This document shows positions 40,750 to 52,650 of a DNA stretch of 64,000 nucleotides, one piece after another. Below the pieces are notes generated by a model. It did not search any database and was not told where the DNA came from. It saw only the letters and a program-made list of their open reading frames with translations. The first letter of the stretch is position 1. Every line of letters begins with the position of its first letter. A program made the position numbers and the translations under genes. This stretch comes from Suillus spraguei (taxonomy: Eukaryota > Basidiomycota > Agaricomycetes > Boletales > Suillaceae), in the NCBI GenBank assembly GCA_016800925.1, contig JABCPU010000378.1:1-64000 (forward strand), written 5' to 3'.

Positions 40750-42400
40750 CATTTGGACTGTTGACTTTCCACTTTACATTCAACTTTCACCGGTTTAATT
40801 GATACTCGATGACCAGCGATGATAGAATTATCGCGCAAACTTCAGCAGATCTTTTGATCCTTTCAATAAGAACCGGTTTTGACATCAGATACATCTGGGT
40901 AGACATGATTGTGCAGTTTGATCGTGAGACAGTAGATTAAAAGCATATGTTTAGATACTCAGCACTCAGCTCTGAGCTGAGTTTGGGGTGTTTAAATTAA
41001 TGATTGAAAAACCTTCTCCACTTCTGGCGTTTCCCGCTCGGACACGCCGGAATCAACTGGGAAGTATTAAGTGAAAAGACAATACCGTCATATTGGCATC
41101 CCTGGATCACAAATGATAAACTTGTCATGTGGTACGTGATGGTCTGGACTCATTCACAAAATACTAGGTAACTACATGTACATGGTATCTCTGTCGATTC
41201 AAATGGCCCAAATCACTGTAGATCAATGGCTGACACCAATTTCGCTCAGCTGCAAGTTTGTCAAAGGCCAGTTGTACCATACACGGTATAGGTTGTCCAT
41301 GCAACAACTATGAACCCAACTTGGCGCAGGTATATCATCCTTCGAAGTCTTGCATTGATGGCAATAAATCTTCATTTTTGTCTGCAACCACCTAGATCTG
41401 TAGAATTTCCGCCTGCAAGCATTGAATTGGATATTTTGAGATGGACCTGCGCACTGAGGGCAGCAATACATATCCAAACCCCATGGTTGAGCATCACCGA
41501 AACTGGAGAGTGCCAGCATGCGACATTTGACGACGCGCTCATAGGATGTCCCTTCCGCGATCATGTCTGCAAAACACAGGACAACAGGAGATGTGTCAAT
41601 GGCATGTCGATCCTCACCAAACGATTGCAAGAGTGCATCCCATGGCTTCATGTGGTACATGAAGACATTCTCGATGAAACAACTCAGTGCATGAATAACC
41701 AGGTTGTCTATGGTGGAAACGCCACTGAAGACAAGAACGAAGTCAAAGACATTTCTGTAGATGTATCCCATTAACATCTACAGGATACCAAATGCAAAGT
41801 AACTGACAAGTCTACCATTATTTTGAGCATTGTCACACTTTTCGTGATCCGACCTGTGGGACCACAGGTGCACAGCACCAATCCACAAATAAATGGCTTG
41901 TCGTGTCGAGCCACATTCACTGTTTGAATTGCCTTTGACGCGTCATGGAAGTAATTACCAACATAATTGTCAAGCAGCTGCAAACATCAATCGAGAAATT
42001 TTAGAAATTTTACTCGTATATGCCAGATAACTCACCTCCCATGGTGTAATGAACACCAAATTTGTGACCCCACCTGCTGCAACCAGGTTCCCTGTTTCTT
42101 CATCTGCATGTGTGTCAACAAGGAGTAGAAGATTGCGGCAGTGGTTCTTTTCGGCAGCCCACTCAAAATCTGAGGCAACTGCATCTGGACAATTGTTATT
42201 AGATCAGATAGACTGGGATACGGTATGTATCTAGGAGTGATCAGTTATTGCTGATTTAATTGTATGCTTTGATGGTACCTTATGCGGTTCTAAGCGAAAA
42301 TGCTGTTCTAATAGTGCAATGAGTGTATCGGCGATGAACCATTGACCATAACCATGCCAGGTGAGGAAAATCCCTACCATTGGGTAAGGCTGCACTTCAA
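40750..42400 (-). pseudogene. Conserved Agaricomycete hypothetical protein with Cys-rich C-terminus
   Basis: Minus-strand exons in order: about 42395-42270 (VGIFLTWHGYGQWFIADTLI, ALLEQHFRLEPHK); 42190-42035 (DFEWAAEKNHCRNLLLLVDT, HADEETGNLVAAGGVTN); 41983-41810 (NYVGNYFHDASKAIQTVNVA, FICGLVLCTCGPTGRI); 41760-41223 (FDFVLVFSGVSTIDNLVIHA, then CCPQCAG and IYCHQCKTSK). The order matches a recurrent orphan family I have seen in mushroom genomes without assigned function; the paired CxxC motifs suggest a zinc ribbon. It ends at TGA near 41223, and a downstream exon may lie at 40840-40745 next to the chromovirus. Whether it is still expressed cannot be judged. Confidence 0.55.
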
Positions 42401-42529
42401 AAATTTAGATCTGATTGCGTATCCCTGAACAATGTACTACAGCAACATTCACGACATGAAAATATGGATAATGATGGGACTTACATCTCAGTTGGGGCGA
42501 GGATGAGTTTATCTCAGAAAGAGTTAGAT

Positions 42530-42850
42530 ACGCATAGGACTATAGTACTGTAGGATATTGGATATATTTTCTTTGTTAACGCAATTACTTTCCTTGAGCT
42601 GCTTAGATGGGGCCAGCACACCCAGCGCACCCTCAAAACTGCTCATGTTAAGAGTTCTGCCTCAGAGGCAAGTTAGGTACAGCTATATTGCAGGGTATTA
42701 AAAATGTTTTCTTTGTTAACTGAAGAAAATATTTTCAATACCCTACAGTATAGGTGTAGCTAACTACATTTTCTTCTAAGCGGCCCGAGTAAAGCAATCA
42801 CATTAACAAAGAAAACATTTTCAATACCATAGGTTTTGCTACTAGTGGTG
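42530..42850. repeat. Hairpin repeats with GGGTATTNAAAATRTTTTCTT core
   Basis: CAGGGTATTAAAAATGTTTT is followed by CTTTGTTAACTGAAG and then by its own inverse AAAATATTTTCAATACCCTA (42687-42751), making a near-perfect hairpin. Partial copies lie near 42555-42580 and 42803-42832. The word TATAGGTGTAGCTAACTA follows the hairpin here and again at 43352. Confidence 0.8.
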
Positions 42851-42879
42851 GGTATGCAACAAGAGGAATAAGAAACCGT

Positions 42880-43375
42880 GCTAATTGATGGCTCACCCAG
42901 TCCATGTAGATGGCCCAGATATGACAAGTTTGTTCGTGTAGAAATCTGTCATAATCCAATATCATGATAGCTCACAAAATTTGGCTGGGGTCGGTCATGA
43001 TATGGTGTGGTGTTACACCATGAAGATGAAGAAGTCCCTCCATGAGAGGAATAAAAAACTGTGCCAATTGATGGCTCAACTAGTCTGTATGAAATTTGGC
43101 TGGGGTCGTCATGATGTGGTGTGGTGCTATGCCATGAAGATGAAGAAGTCCCTCCATAAGAGGAATAAGAAACCGCGCCGATTGATGGCTCACCCAGTCC
43201 ATGGGAGTCCATGCTGCTATGCCGCAAAGACAAAGAAGTCCCTCCATAAGAGGAATGAGAAACTGCACAAATTGATGGCTCACCCACATATATTGCAGGG
43301 TATTAAAGATGTTTTCTTTGTTAATTGAAGAAAACATTTTTAATACCCTACAGTATAGGTGTAGCTAACTAGAAT
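42880..43375. repeat. Tandem ~110-120-bp repeat plus another hairpin copy
   Basis: Four units share AAGTCCCTCCATAAGAGGAA, a TGATGGCTCACCCAGTC word and GGTGTGGTGCTATGCCATGA, separated by roughly 90-125 bp. The minus strand is open through three of them and would encode a repeat GEPSIGAVSYSSYGGTSSSS. The array ends in a second complete hairpin (43298-43350) like that at 42687. Confidence 0.75.
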
Positions 43376-43789
43376 TTAGGGTTCGACATCAAAAGAAACA
43401 CAAGGGAGCACACCACCTTATATAAAATGTGCCATGAGTCCAGATATCCAGTGAGATGTGCGAGTGTGTTCTGTCTCAAGCATGCATCTCAACAGATTCT
43501 GCCCACAACCTGTTCCCACTGGGACTGAGCACTGAGGTCTGATTACATTGTCTAGTTTTTACAGTGCATACAGAAGTGGGATCAAGAAACCAATCATTAC
43601 AGTAAAACCACGAACAGCTGGAAGACTCAGGTCAAATTTCGGACGAAAGAATTTTTAGAGAGACACACCCATGACGTAAGTCAGACAACGAATATCTGCC
43701 AATGCTCCTTCACAAGTGCTCTGAATGTGAGAAAACGCTCAAAAGCAACGCGCCTATACTACGGCGTCTCCATGCCTTCGCTGATTTGA
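43376..43789. other. Unassigned spacer
   Basis: No motif-bearing frame or repeat end is seen between the hairpin array and the orphan protein. Confidence 0.3.
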
Positions 43790-44496
43790 CGGTTTTGCCC
43801 TAAAGAGGTGACACACTTCACGACCGTTGTTTTAGCTTCGGGATACTGGCCAGTGCAACCGCACTGCTGAGCGCTTCGGTGACAGGGACGAGATAGAAGA
43901 TAGGTCGAGTGCCAACCATAGTGATGCACGGAATAGTCATGGCATCAAGGGGGGAAGTGATCTGAGGATCCGTTTCTCATTGTTGTATTGATACGCGGCA
44001 ATCGCTTCTGCAATGACTTGTGGTTCGGATAAGACCTACTGAATACGATTTTGTCCTCTTGCAAAACAAGCAAGATCATCGATCGCGGATCGAGCAGACA
44101 CACATCTGTTTCGGCAACACGCTGGTTATCGCCACAGATCCGTAGTGGGTTATTATGACGTGCGGTGAGGATTAAGCAACGTTCGACGAAGCCGAGTATC
44201 TGAAGAGTTTTCTGAGCAAATGCGTCAATGAAACTTTCTCGAGTGACATTGGTAGCCAGGTCAAGATGGCCTAAATATTCGAAAACGGCGTCTGAGATAT
44301 TCTCGTCATCAAGGCTGGAATTAAGGAGGGATGGATCTGCACCCTCCAAGAGCATTCCATGGTTTTGACGAAAAAACTGTTCAGGCGACTGAGGCGTGAC
44401 AGTGATGTTGTATGCCATGAGATCGTTGAAAGTCCAATCACTACCAGACTTTGCAGACCGGATGAGGCGAGCACCGTCAACCATTTGCGATTGCAC
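43790..44496 (-). pseudogene. Conserved fungal orphan protein, possibly nuclease-like fold
   Basis: From the Met at 44480 or 44496 the minus strand encodes DGARLIRSAKSGSDWTFNDL, MAYNITVTPQSPEQFF, DAFAQKTLQILGFVE, ETDVCLLDPRSMILLVLQED. After a frame change near 43970 it continues IAAYQYNNEKRILRSLP, TIPCITMVGTRPIFYLVPVT. This order matches a very common Agaricomycete hypothetical family. The D...(I/L)LLVQEDK pattern resembles PD-(D/E)XK nucleases, but that is only my suggestion. A short C-stretch near 43955 shifts the frame, so this copy is broken or misread there. Confidence 0.6.
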
Positions 44497-44839
44497 CTTT
44501 TAGGAGGGAGATCAGTGGAATATTTAGAGCCCTATGATATTGATGAGCGAAGCTCTCTCACCTAAGACCTAGTTGTTTCGTGTTTACTTGAGAGTTGTGG
44601 TCCGGGAGGACTCTCACGCCACGTTGCTTCACAAGTATGACGCATTATGATAGGTTGTCTTACAGGACTCTCATCAGACCTGTGAATGCGTCAATTTCAT
44701 CAAAAATTATTCGGAGACCAAGAATTCTTGAGTTTAAATAAGCTGTTGCTTTATTGAGCGTCTTGAGCTTATACTATCATTACAGGGAGCAGACTCGGAA
44801 AGAACGTCACCTCGGGAACAACAGATACGATTCAAAAGT
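44497..44839. other. Spacer where the XRN1 N-terminus should be
   Basis: Neither strand shows the conserved XRN1 N-terminal motifs. An AG acceptor near 44786 (TATCATTACAG) precedes the first XRN1-like exon. Confidence 0.35.
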
Positions 44840-47800
44840 ACAATGTCGTCTTCGATAGGCTTATGCAAAGCTTCTGGCCCAGGTGAAGGTGAAAACAAGA
44901 TCATGGAATACATTCGACTATTGAGAGCACAGCCTGATTATAACCCGAACGTGCGGTATTGTTTGTACGGTCTTGATGCCGATCTCATCATGCTTGGCCT
45001 TCTGAGTCATGATCCGCACTTCTGTCTCTTGCGAGAGGAAGTAAAGTTCGGGCCTGCTGCTAAGAAGAAGGCTAACATCAGGTATTTTGTAGTTTTTGTG
45101 CATAGGCAAATTAACTGAACGTCAGCGCAAGTCTGGAGAACCTCAACTTGAGTCTACCTTCTGCATCTTTCGCTGATGCGGGAATACCTGGACCTCGGGT
45201 TTCGTAATATAGAAGATATTCTCACATTTGATTATAGCCTAGAGTCATCGATGACTTCATTCTACTGGCCGTTTTTGTCGGAAATGATTTTCTGCCTAAT
45301 CTTCCAGATTTACACATCCACGAGAACGGACTGGAACGCTTGTTTGATGTGTACAAGAAGGTCTTGTCATCGTCGGCTAAGTCCTGAATTTCATTTCGTC
45401 GCACATTGGCTTACCATTTCAGATGGTTACATATATGAGGGCGGGGTCATTAATACTAAGCGACTGCAGATCGTCCTGGACGAAATGACTATATGGGAGC
45501 GAGAGATGTTCGAGAAAGAATATGTGGACTCGAATTGGTTCAAAGGAAAGCGGAGCAAACACGTAGAAGAAATGGAACTTGCTCGCAAGCGTGCTAAGCT
45601 TGGTACAGTTTTCTATTCTTCCTCTCGACAACTAACAATTAGTCCATGTTAGTTCTTACGCGCCCTCAACGAGACATTTTTGATCAAGTACAGCAGTTTG
45701 TATTGCAAAACCGCAGGAAACCTCCACAGCACCGTACTGCAGCCCTGACAATGCCGAATACGTTTCCCGCTCGGGAACGGAAGTTCATCAGCACCCTGGC
45801 GGAGGAGTTGCATCTGTCGGTTACATGGGATGAGTACGATGAAGAGTATTAAAATATTGTCACATGGCGGCTCCCAGGATTTTTGGACGAACCCTTGGCA
45901 GAAACTGATCCAGAGCAGGCTAACGGAGACGGGGGGAGTGGGAAGATGTGGAGGAAGAGGATGAAGAAGAAGGTAGGGCTGCAGTAGATCGAGCGTTGAA
46001 GAAATTCGACAAGGCCCCTGTGGTGGATGATGAAGAAGGTGGGGGTTTTGACGCACGACATGAACAATCCATCAATGACAAAATGTCCGAATGGAAGAGA
46101 GGATATTACAAGGTGCGTCCCCGCCTTGTATACCGTTCGTCAGACCAACCGGTTGCACGGCAGGAGAAACTTGGAATCTCCTATGATGACCCTAAAGAGA
46201 TGGACGACTTGATATACCGCTATGCAGAGGGTCTACAATGGGTTATGCACTACTATTACAGTGGGATCGCCTCCTGGGGCTGGTTTTACACTTACCATCA
46301 CGCCCCGCGGATATCTGGTACTTTTTACATTCCCTGTCTTCATTGTGCTATGTTCACATCTTCTTCAAGATCTACGCGACCTTGGTGACAAGTCGTTCAT
46401 GTTCGAGCTGGGTAAACCTTTCCGTCCTTTCGAACAACTGATGGGCGTCCTCCCGTTTCAAGCATGGAACATATTCTGATAGCATATCAAGTATGTTCAG
46501 TGGCCTGTGTCATGCATTAGACTAATCAACCATAGGACCTGATGTACGATCCAAATTCACCGATATTGAACTTTAACCCTTTTGAATTTGAGCAAGACTT
46601 AAATGGAAAGAAGCAAGACTGGGAAGCAATCGTTAAGATTCCCTTTATTGATGAGCAGCGGCTGTTACGAGCAATGAAATGTGAGTAGCAAATTCCGCTT
46701 TTTGGTTGTAGTTCGTCATCGTCCCATGTGTGCAGCTCGAGAACATAGGTTGACCCCAGAGGAACGCCGCCGCAGTGGGTTTGGAACCAGTACCAAATTT
46801 ATCTTCAGTCCTGGAGAGTCCACAGTCTATCCTTCATCGTTACCGGATTTCTTTCCTCCTATATATCGTTGCACATGTAAGATGGAATCCTTCGACCTAC
46901 CAACTCTTGATGGACTCCATCTCGTCCCTGGACTATGCGAAGGTGTATGCCTCGGTGCAAAAGCCCTCGCTGGATTCCCTTTGTGGGTACATTACCCCAC
47001 ACAGCACAACTAGGCTTTCACGGTGTCAATGTACACGGTTCCGAAAGCCGCAACAAGTCAATGGCAGTTCACATACAAAATCCTCACAAAAACCGCAAGG
47101 TAGAGGATATCGCCCAGGAAATGGTTGGCAAACGCACTTTCATCGGTTGGCCTTTCTTGCAAGAAGGGCTGGTCACGGCCGTGTCCGATTCATTGTTCAA
47201 GTACGAGAAGTTGGTACTCGTGCCTGGTACTCCGGCGAAGGTTGTTTCCAATGCGCATTCCCACCAGAGCTTGAGCCATTGGAAGGGCAAAGCTGAGCGG
47301 ATTGAGACACTATATTCGAAGAGATGTGGAGTGATCACTGATGACGTCGATGTCCTGGTGCACGTCCATCCGCTAAAAGGTGCGTGCTGGTACTTTATGG
47401 ACGTTCGCTCTTTACACATTCGTGCAGGTTTGAAACGCTTAGAATCAGGCGCATTGGTTAAAGACTACAAAGGACCCGAAAAAGGACTGGAACAAGCCGT
47501 CCAGATGGTCATCTCGGAAGTTGCATTCGAAGATCCCAGGTTCCTTGAGAAGGATGCTCCACCTCTGTCGGAGGAATTTCCTGACGGAACGAACATTTTC
47601 TTCCTTGGCGAACACACGTATGGTGTGGCTGCTCAGGTGTCTTCAACTACTGACAGCGCTTTGTCTGTTGTTCTGGCAGTATGTCACAATGCCCTACCAC
47701 AATTTATCTTTCTAAATGATCTCGTAGTTCTTCCTTTCAAAATGGAGAATAACAAGTTCAAGATTATTGTTGATGGTCATGTTTCACAGCACTACTTGCC

Positions 47801-48115
47801 ATCGTTCAAAGCAGCTTCCACAATCGGAATGTCACCCAGAGCGCTCTCCAAAATCACATCAAGCTTCATGGTTCTCACCTCCGATCATCAAAAGAACAAT
47901 CTCGGACTGAGCATCAAGTTCGAGGCCAAGGGCTTGAAAGTTATTGACTACTCACGGAAGGCTGGTTGTTATTGGGAGTTTAGCGAGAAGGCAGTTGACC
48001 TCATTCGTGAATATAAGGTTGGTCCTGTCCGAATTGCATCCGAATTGGAACTCAGTTCTTTGTAGGATAAATTCCCAGAAATCTTCGCGATTCTGGACCA
48101 AGGGGGCGACGGTAA
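44840..48115 (+). pseudogene. XRN1: 5'-3' exoribonuclease XRN1, lacking N-terminus and frameshifted
   Basis: Blocks of the cytoplasmic 5'-3' mRNA exonuclease appear in order: GPGEGENKIMEYIRLLRAQ, NVRYCLYGLDADLIMLGLLS (active-site Asp pair of the nuclease core), SLMREYLDLGFRNIEDI, LLAVFVGNDFLPNLPDLHIH, GYIYEGGVINTKRLQIVLDE, FEKEYVDSNWFKGKRSKHVE, FPARERKFISTLAEELHL, GLQWVMHYYYSGIASWGWFY, MYDPNSPILNFNPFEFEQDL, LPTLDGLHLVPGLCEGV, HTAQLGFHGVNVHGSESRNK, KVEDIAQEMVGKRTFIGWPF, LGLSIKFEAKGLKVIDYSRK and DKFPEIFAILDQGGD. The first ~200 residues with the other metal ligands are absent, and the C-terminal half stops near 48115. Shifts occur near 45150, 45245, 45930 (a G run) and 46975. Introns include 47381-47427 and 48019-48065; the intron around 45376-45421 starts with GC. 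Confidence 0.85.
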
Positions 48116-48944
48116 GACGATCAATATTATCACGACGGCTTGCAAACTCTGTCCGTATTTGTACTGACCCTTGTTGCCCCCGTTGTGTGCAGAAAAGAGC
48201 AGAGATTCGTACGAAGACTGCTGCTCTATGGAAAGCCAGACCACCGTGCTCTACTTCCAAGGCTTCCACTTTGCAGAACCTTCCTAGTAAGGTGAGTGCT
48301 TGCATTGGTTTCCGAACACCCTGTGCTAATGTGACATGTAGATTTATTCCCGCTACCATAAGGGAGCAGGTTATATCGTGTTTTATGGGACATCATTCAA
48401 ATCGATTGTCTTCCTGCCTCTGGTGCTCTTGTCCTTGAATGGTATTCTTCTCTCGTCTTCTTCGATTGCTCGTTCGCTCAGCCATTTGGGCCCAAGTTCG
48501 CGTTTCACTGAAATCCCCATGGCCCCAGTGATTTATTGCCGTGCTCTCACTACCGATGTCAAGTTCAAGGTCGCGTGAGGTCTCGATGTTATGTTTGGGA
48601 TGAACTGCATTGCTGCGTGACCACCGTTTTGTGGGAAGATGAGACTCCCGTCTCCAATTCTCCACGTCTGGCCTTCAAGGTGGTGACAGTGTTTGACTGT
48701 CCTCGTTTTCTAGTATCTGCTCATTTCCTTTTGTGTTTTCAGAAACTCTGCGAATACTTAGTGGTAATGTCAATCATATTGAACGTACTGCTAATGATGG
48801 TGAATTAGAATTGTCTTAGTCTTCGTCCCTGGCAATTCTATTGTCTCGTAGACGTTCAGACTCGAATTTTACTGTCCATGTCATCTTTTCGGGCAGTGTC
48901 AATCAGGGGCCCCATAAGTTTTTAACTTAGGATTGAGTCGTCAA
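48116..48944. other. Unassigned sequence after the XRN1 homology
   Basis: Splice-like signals persist (gtaaga at 48112 to ...tgtgcag near 48191; gtgagt at 48292 to ...acatgtag near 48341) and short open stretches exist, but no XRN1 C-terminal motif was recognised. It may be the diverged 3' end of the gene. Confidence 0.3.
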
Positions 48945-49560
48945 GTGGGAGTTGAAGACTTTAGCCTGGCTAATGTGGTTACCACAACAGAATCAAAATC
49001 TGTTTGTCTTGGACTACGCAGGTTCGAAACCTGCTGAACTACAGTTTTTTTCTATCAGAACGCACTCATTCATTCATGGACGGTTTCTTCTGAAGTTCAC
49101 CACAACTGGTCTTAGTCAGGTGGTTGCCACAACAGAATCAAAATCTGTTTCTCTTGGACTGTGCAGGTTTGACACCTGCCGACGACAAGGTTTTTTCTAT
49201 TGAAACACACTTTGACATTCACTCATGGATGGCTTTTTTAGAAGTTCATCGTAACTGGTCTTAGCTAGGCGGTTGCCACAACAGAATCGAAATCTGTTTA
49301 TCTTGAACTGTGCGGGTTCAAAACCTGCCGATGACGAGGTTCTTTCTATCAGAACACACTTTGATGTTCACTCGTGGACGGTTTCTTTCAAAGTTCACCG
49401 TAGCTGGTGTTAGCCCGGTGGTTGCCATGACAGAATCAAAATCTGTTTCTCTTGGACTGTCCCAGGTTCGAAACCTGCCGACGACAAGGTTTTTTCTATC
49501 GGAACACACCTTAATATTCATCCGTGATGATTTTTTTGGCAGTTCATTGTAACTAGTGTC
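48945..49560 (+). repeat. Tandem array of tRNA-Leu(CAA)-like units, ~145 bp each
   Basis: Four units contain a five-pair anticodon-type stem ACAGA/TCTGT around the loop ATCAAAA (U33 position T, anticodon CAA), then a T-arm GCAGGTTCGAAACCTGC that matches the pol III B-box. An A-box-like TTAGCCCGGTGG lies upstream, and a T5-T7 run lies ~10 bp after the T-arm in units 1, 2 and 4. Unit 3 (anticodon CGA, T run broken) and the first T-arm variants are diverged. A matching 5' acceptor strand for CGACGAC was not found, so these are tRNA-derived repeats or pseudogenes rather than proven tRNA genes. Anticodons are near 48994, 49139, 49289 and 49437. Confidence 0.6.
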
Positions 49561-51700
49561 AATCTTCCTCTGAGCCCAAGTCATGCTGATCAAAGTCCTT
49601 TCCCACTGTCCGTAGCCTGTGAGTGTGTCGATCTTATTTCGAGCTCAGGCCATGCTGATCGAAGTACTTGTCCACTGTTCGCAGGGTGTGAGTGTGCTGA
49701 TCCTCCTTTGAATCCGATCCACGTTGATTGCCGTCCTCTTGCGTTGTTCGTAGTATGTGAGTGTGTCGATCCTGCTTGAGCTCGAACCATGCTGATACAA
49801 TCCATTGCCTACCTATTGACAGTGGGTGAATATATCGATCCTCCTTCGAGCTCGAGCCATACTGATCCAAGTCGTTTCCCACTGTTTGCAGGATGTGAGT
49901 GTGTTGATCCCCCTTCGATCTCGTGTCATGCTGATCAAAGTCATTGCACACTGTTCGCAGGGTGTGAGTGTGTCGATCTTCCTTCGAGCTCGAGTCATAT
50001 TGATAGGACTCCTTGTCCACTGTTCATAGGGTGTGAGTGTGTTGATCCTCCTTCAAGCTCGAGTCATGCTGATCGAAGTCCTTGCCCACTGTTTGCAGTT
50101 TGTGAGTGTGTCGATCCTCCTTCGAACTAGAGCCATCCTGATCGAAGTCCTTGCCCACTATTCGCAGGTTGTAAGTGTCCCAATTCTCCTTTGAGCTCTA
50201 GCCATGCTCATCGAGTCGTTGCCTATCTTTCGCAACATGTGAGTGTGTCGATCCTCCTTCGAGCGCGAGCGATGCTGAAAGAACTCCTTGTCTACTGTTT
50301 CCAGGATGTGAGTGTATCGATCCTCCGAGTCCGAGTCATGCTCATCGAGGTCCTTACCCACATTTCACAGGATGTGGGTGCGTTGATCCCCCTTCGAGCT
50401 CAAGCCATGCTCCTCGACGTCCTTGCCCACTACTTATTCGCAGTTCGTGAGTGTGTCGATCCTCCTTCGAGCTCGGGCCATGTTCATCGAAGTTCTTGCA
50501 CACTGTTTGCAGTATGTGAATTTTGATCTTCCTCCGAGCTCAACCCATGCTGATCGAAGTCCTTGTCCACTATTCCCAGGGTGTAAGTGTGTCGATGTTC
50601 CTTCGAGCTTAAGCCATTCTAATAGAAGTCCTTGCCCACCATTCATAGTATGTCGATCCTTTTTCAAGCTCGAGCCATGCTGATTCAATTATGCGCAGGT
50701 TGTGAGTGTGTCAACCCTCCTTCCAGCTTGATCCATGCTAATCGAAGGCCTTGCCCACTGTTTGCAGGTTGTGTTGAGTTATCCGCAAGTCTCAGACACG
50801 TCGTCGAAGTACGATCTAACTCGATTGTACAGGGAACCCGCTGACAAACACATAGCGTACTTGTACAGAAAAATTCCTACTTATATATGCCAGCCAACGC
50901 TAAAACCATGCTGCCGACACCCGGTAATATTGCGCCATCGATCCCGAAGATTCCCGATAAGTGTCGAGCTCGTACCTCGACCCCTGATAATCCAACAGGT
51001 TGTAAGTGTGTTGATTCTTCTTCAGCTCGAGCCCGTACTGATCGAAGTTATCGCCCCCTGTTTGCAGGATGTGAGTGTCCCGATCCTCCTTCAAGCTCGA
51101 GCATTTCTGACTAAATCAATTAATTGTGTGTCGGCAGGAGGTCTGCAAATTGGTCCTCTACTAATCATGAGCCACTGACCGAAGAAATCGTCGACCCGTT
51201 GACAGCTTGTGAGTGTGATCATCTTCTGTCGACCTCTTGTCTTCCTCACCAATGCACTCACTAATCTATTGTTAGGGTGTGAGTGTATTGATTCCCTCGC
51301 GCCATGGCCCATACTCACTGAACACATTACTGCTCAGTTAACAGTTGGTCAGTTGGTCGGTACACCATCGAGCTCAAACCATACTGACTGAAGCGTCACC
51401 CATCCATTCACAGAATGTAAGCGCATCGATCTGCAGTCGAAATGGAGCATTGCTAATCAATGAAATGGCTGATCCCTGTTGACAGGTCATGAGTGTACTC
51501 ATCTGCGGTTGAGCTCGAGCGATGACATCATTTATCCATTGAAAGCTGGTGAGTCTCTTCACCCCATTCGAGTGTTAGCTTCACTCACCAATCTCATGGC
51601 TTATCCACTGATAGGGTGTTAGTGTGCTGATCTTCCGTCTAGCTCGAGCTTTGCTGACTACTAAAATTGCACATCCCTTCACAGAATGTGAGTGTTTTTG
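49561..51700. repeat. 69-bp tandem array with intron-like unit, diverging rightward
   Basis: From about 49618 to 50790 units begin GTGAGTGTGTCGATC, contain GAGCTCGAGCCATGCTGATC and end CACTGTTTGCAGG. Successive starts at 49688, 49757, 49826, 49895, 49964, 50033, 50102 and 50171 are exactly 69 bp apart (one shorter step brings 50239). Each unit has a 5' splice-like GTGAGT, a branch-like CTGAT and a CAG. Because 69 is divisible by three, some frames stay open and would read GCECVDPPSSSSHADRSPCP. From 51000 to 51700 longer units keep the GTRAGT, CTRAY and (C/T)AG words while losing the rest. About 50790-51000 does not repeat. Confidence 0.85.
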
Positions 51701-52650
51701 TGCTAGAGCGTTGCTCGCAAACGTCTCTGATCCATCATTGGGACGTTAGTTCCTACATTATTCTTTGACTTCGGGCATATGAAGAAGCTGTAACTACTGC
51801 CACCCACGCATATCAAGGCAAGCCATCTACTTGGACTGCGAAGTTACCGTTTGAACCCTTCAAGAAGAAGGCACAAAAAGCTTTTGAACGCTCTAAAGAG
51901 AAGGAGAAAGAATCTTTGCGCTCTCAGGCAATGGCAGAGTTAATCAAGACTATTCTTCAAATCACTTCAAATCATTGCCTGCGTATGTTTAGCTGTTACG
52001 CTGTGGTAGTAATCCTGCTGATCTGTTTGTCTTCAGCGAGACCTTGATGTTGGGAAATGTAATACAACATCAACGGTATTCCTGTTCGGAGTGGAGCTGA
52101 GGGGTCTCAACCATGAATGCAGGTTGCTTAATAGGTCTGTCAAATTAGAATCAGATGTGGAACTGTACGAAATCGTTGTATGATCACGCAATATGGGCGC
52201 TTTTTCTGGTATGGCGTGTATGTGTTGGGAGAATGTTGGTCACTTTAGTCGAGACAGCTACTGCGCTTGATGTACTTCTCTGATCAAGTATCCGTGGTTT
52301 GTTTTCAAGCGCATCAAAGTCGGGTATGTTGTGCCAGTGACTTTTTTCTGGAGAGAAATCACTGTTTTTGTCATTCCAGTGTGACATGGAATTAAACATT
52401 CCCGGTGACTCCAGCTGGTGGCTGAAGCGCCAATGACTGACATCTCTGAAAAAACCTGGCTGCGAGGAAAATAGCTTCCAAACTTGATGGACTTTGAGAG
52501 CAGACACATATCGACTTTCATTCTTTCAGGACAATGTGCAATGTGCATGTGATCATGACTGTAGGTTATGATATTTTATAAGCTAGATGTCATTTATACT
52601 AGGTGAAATCGTGATCAGTATGAGTGTCCATTGAGATAACGAATCTGTAA
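51701..52650. other. Possible exon and unassigned flank
   Basis: Plus 51775-51985 has a plausible exon (THAYQGKPSTWTAKLPFEPF, then a basic coiled coil KKKAQKAFERSKEKEKESLR) followed by a GTATGT donor, a CTGAT word and TTCAG before RDLDVGKCNTTSTVFLFGVE. It may be the exon that terminates the intron-like array. The family is not recognised. 52184-52548 has small minus-strand frames with no motif. Confidence 0.3.

Noticed and set aside
48945..49560. Calling each unit a functional tRNA gene
   Set aside because: The 5' acceptor strand pairing with CGACGAC could not be found and the units differ in key positions.
49618..50790. Regular 69-bp repeat considered as a CRISPR array
   Set aside because: The whole unit repeats without variable spacers, and the window is eukaryotic.
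52184..52548. Overlapping minus-strand frames as a gene
   Set aside because: Short, no motif, no supporting splice sites.
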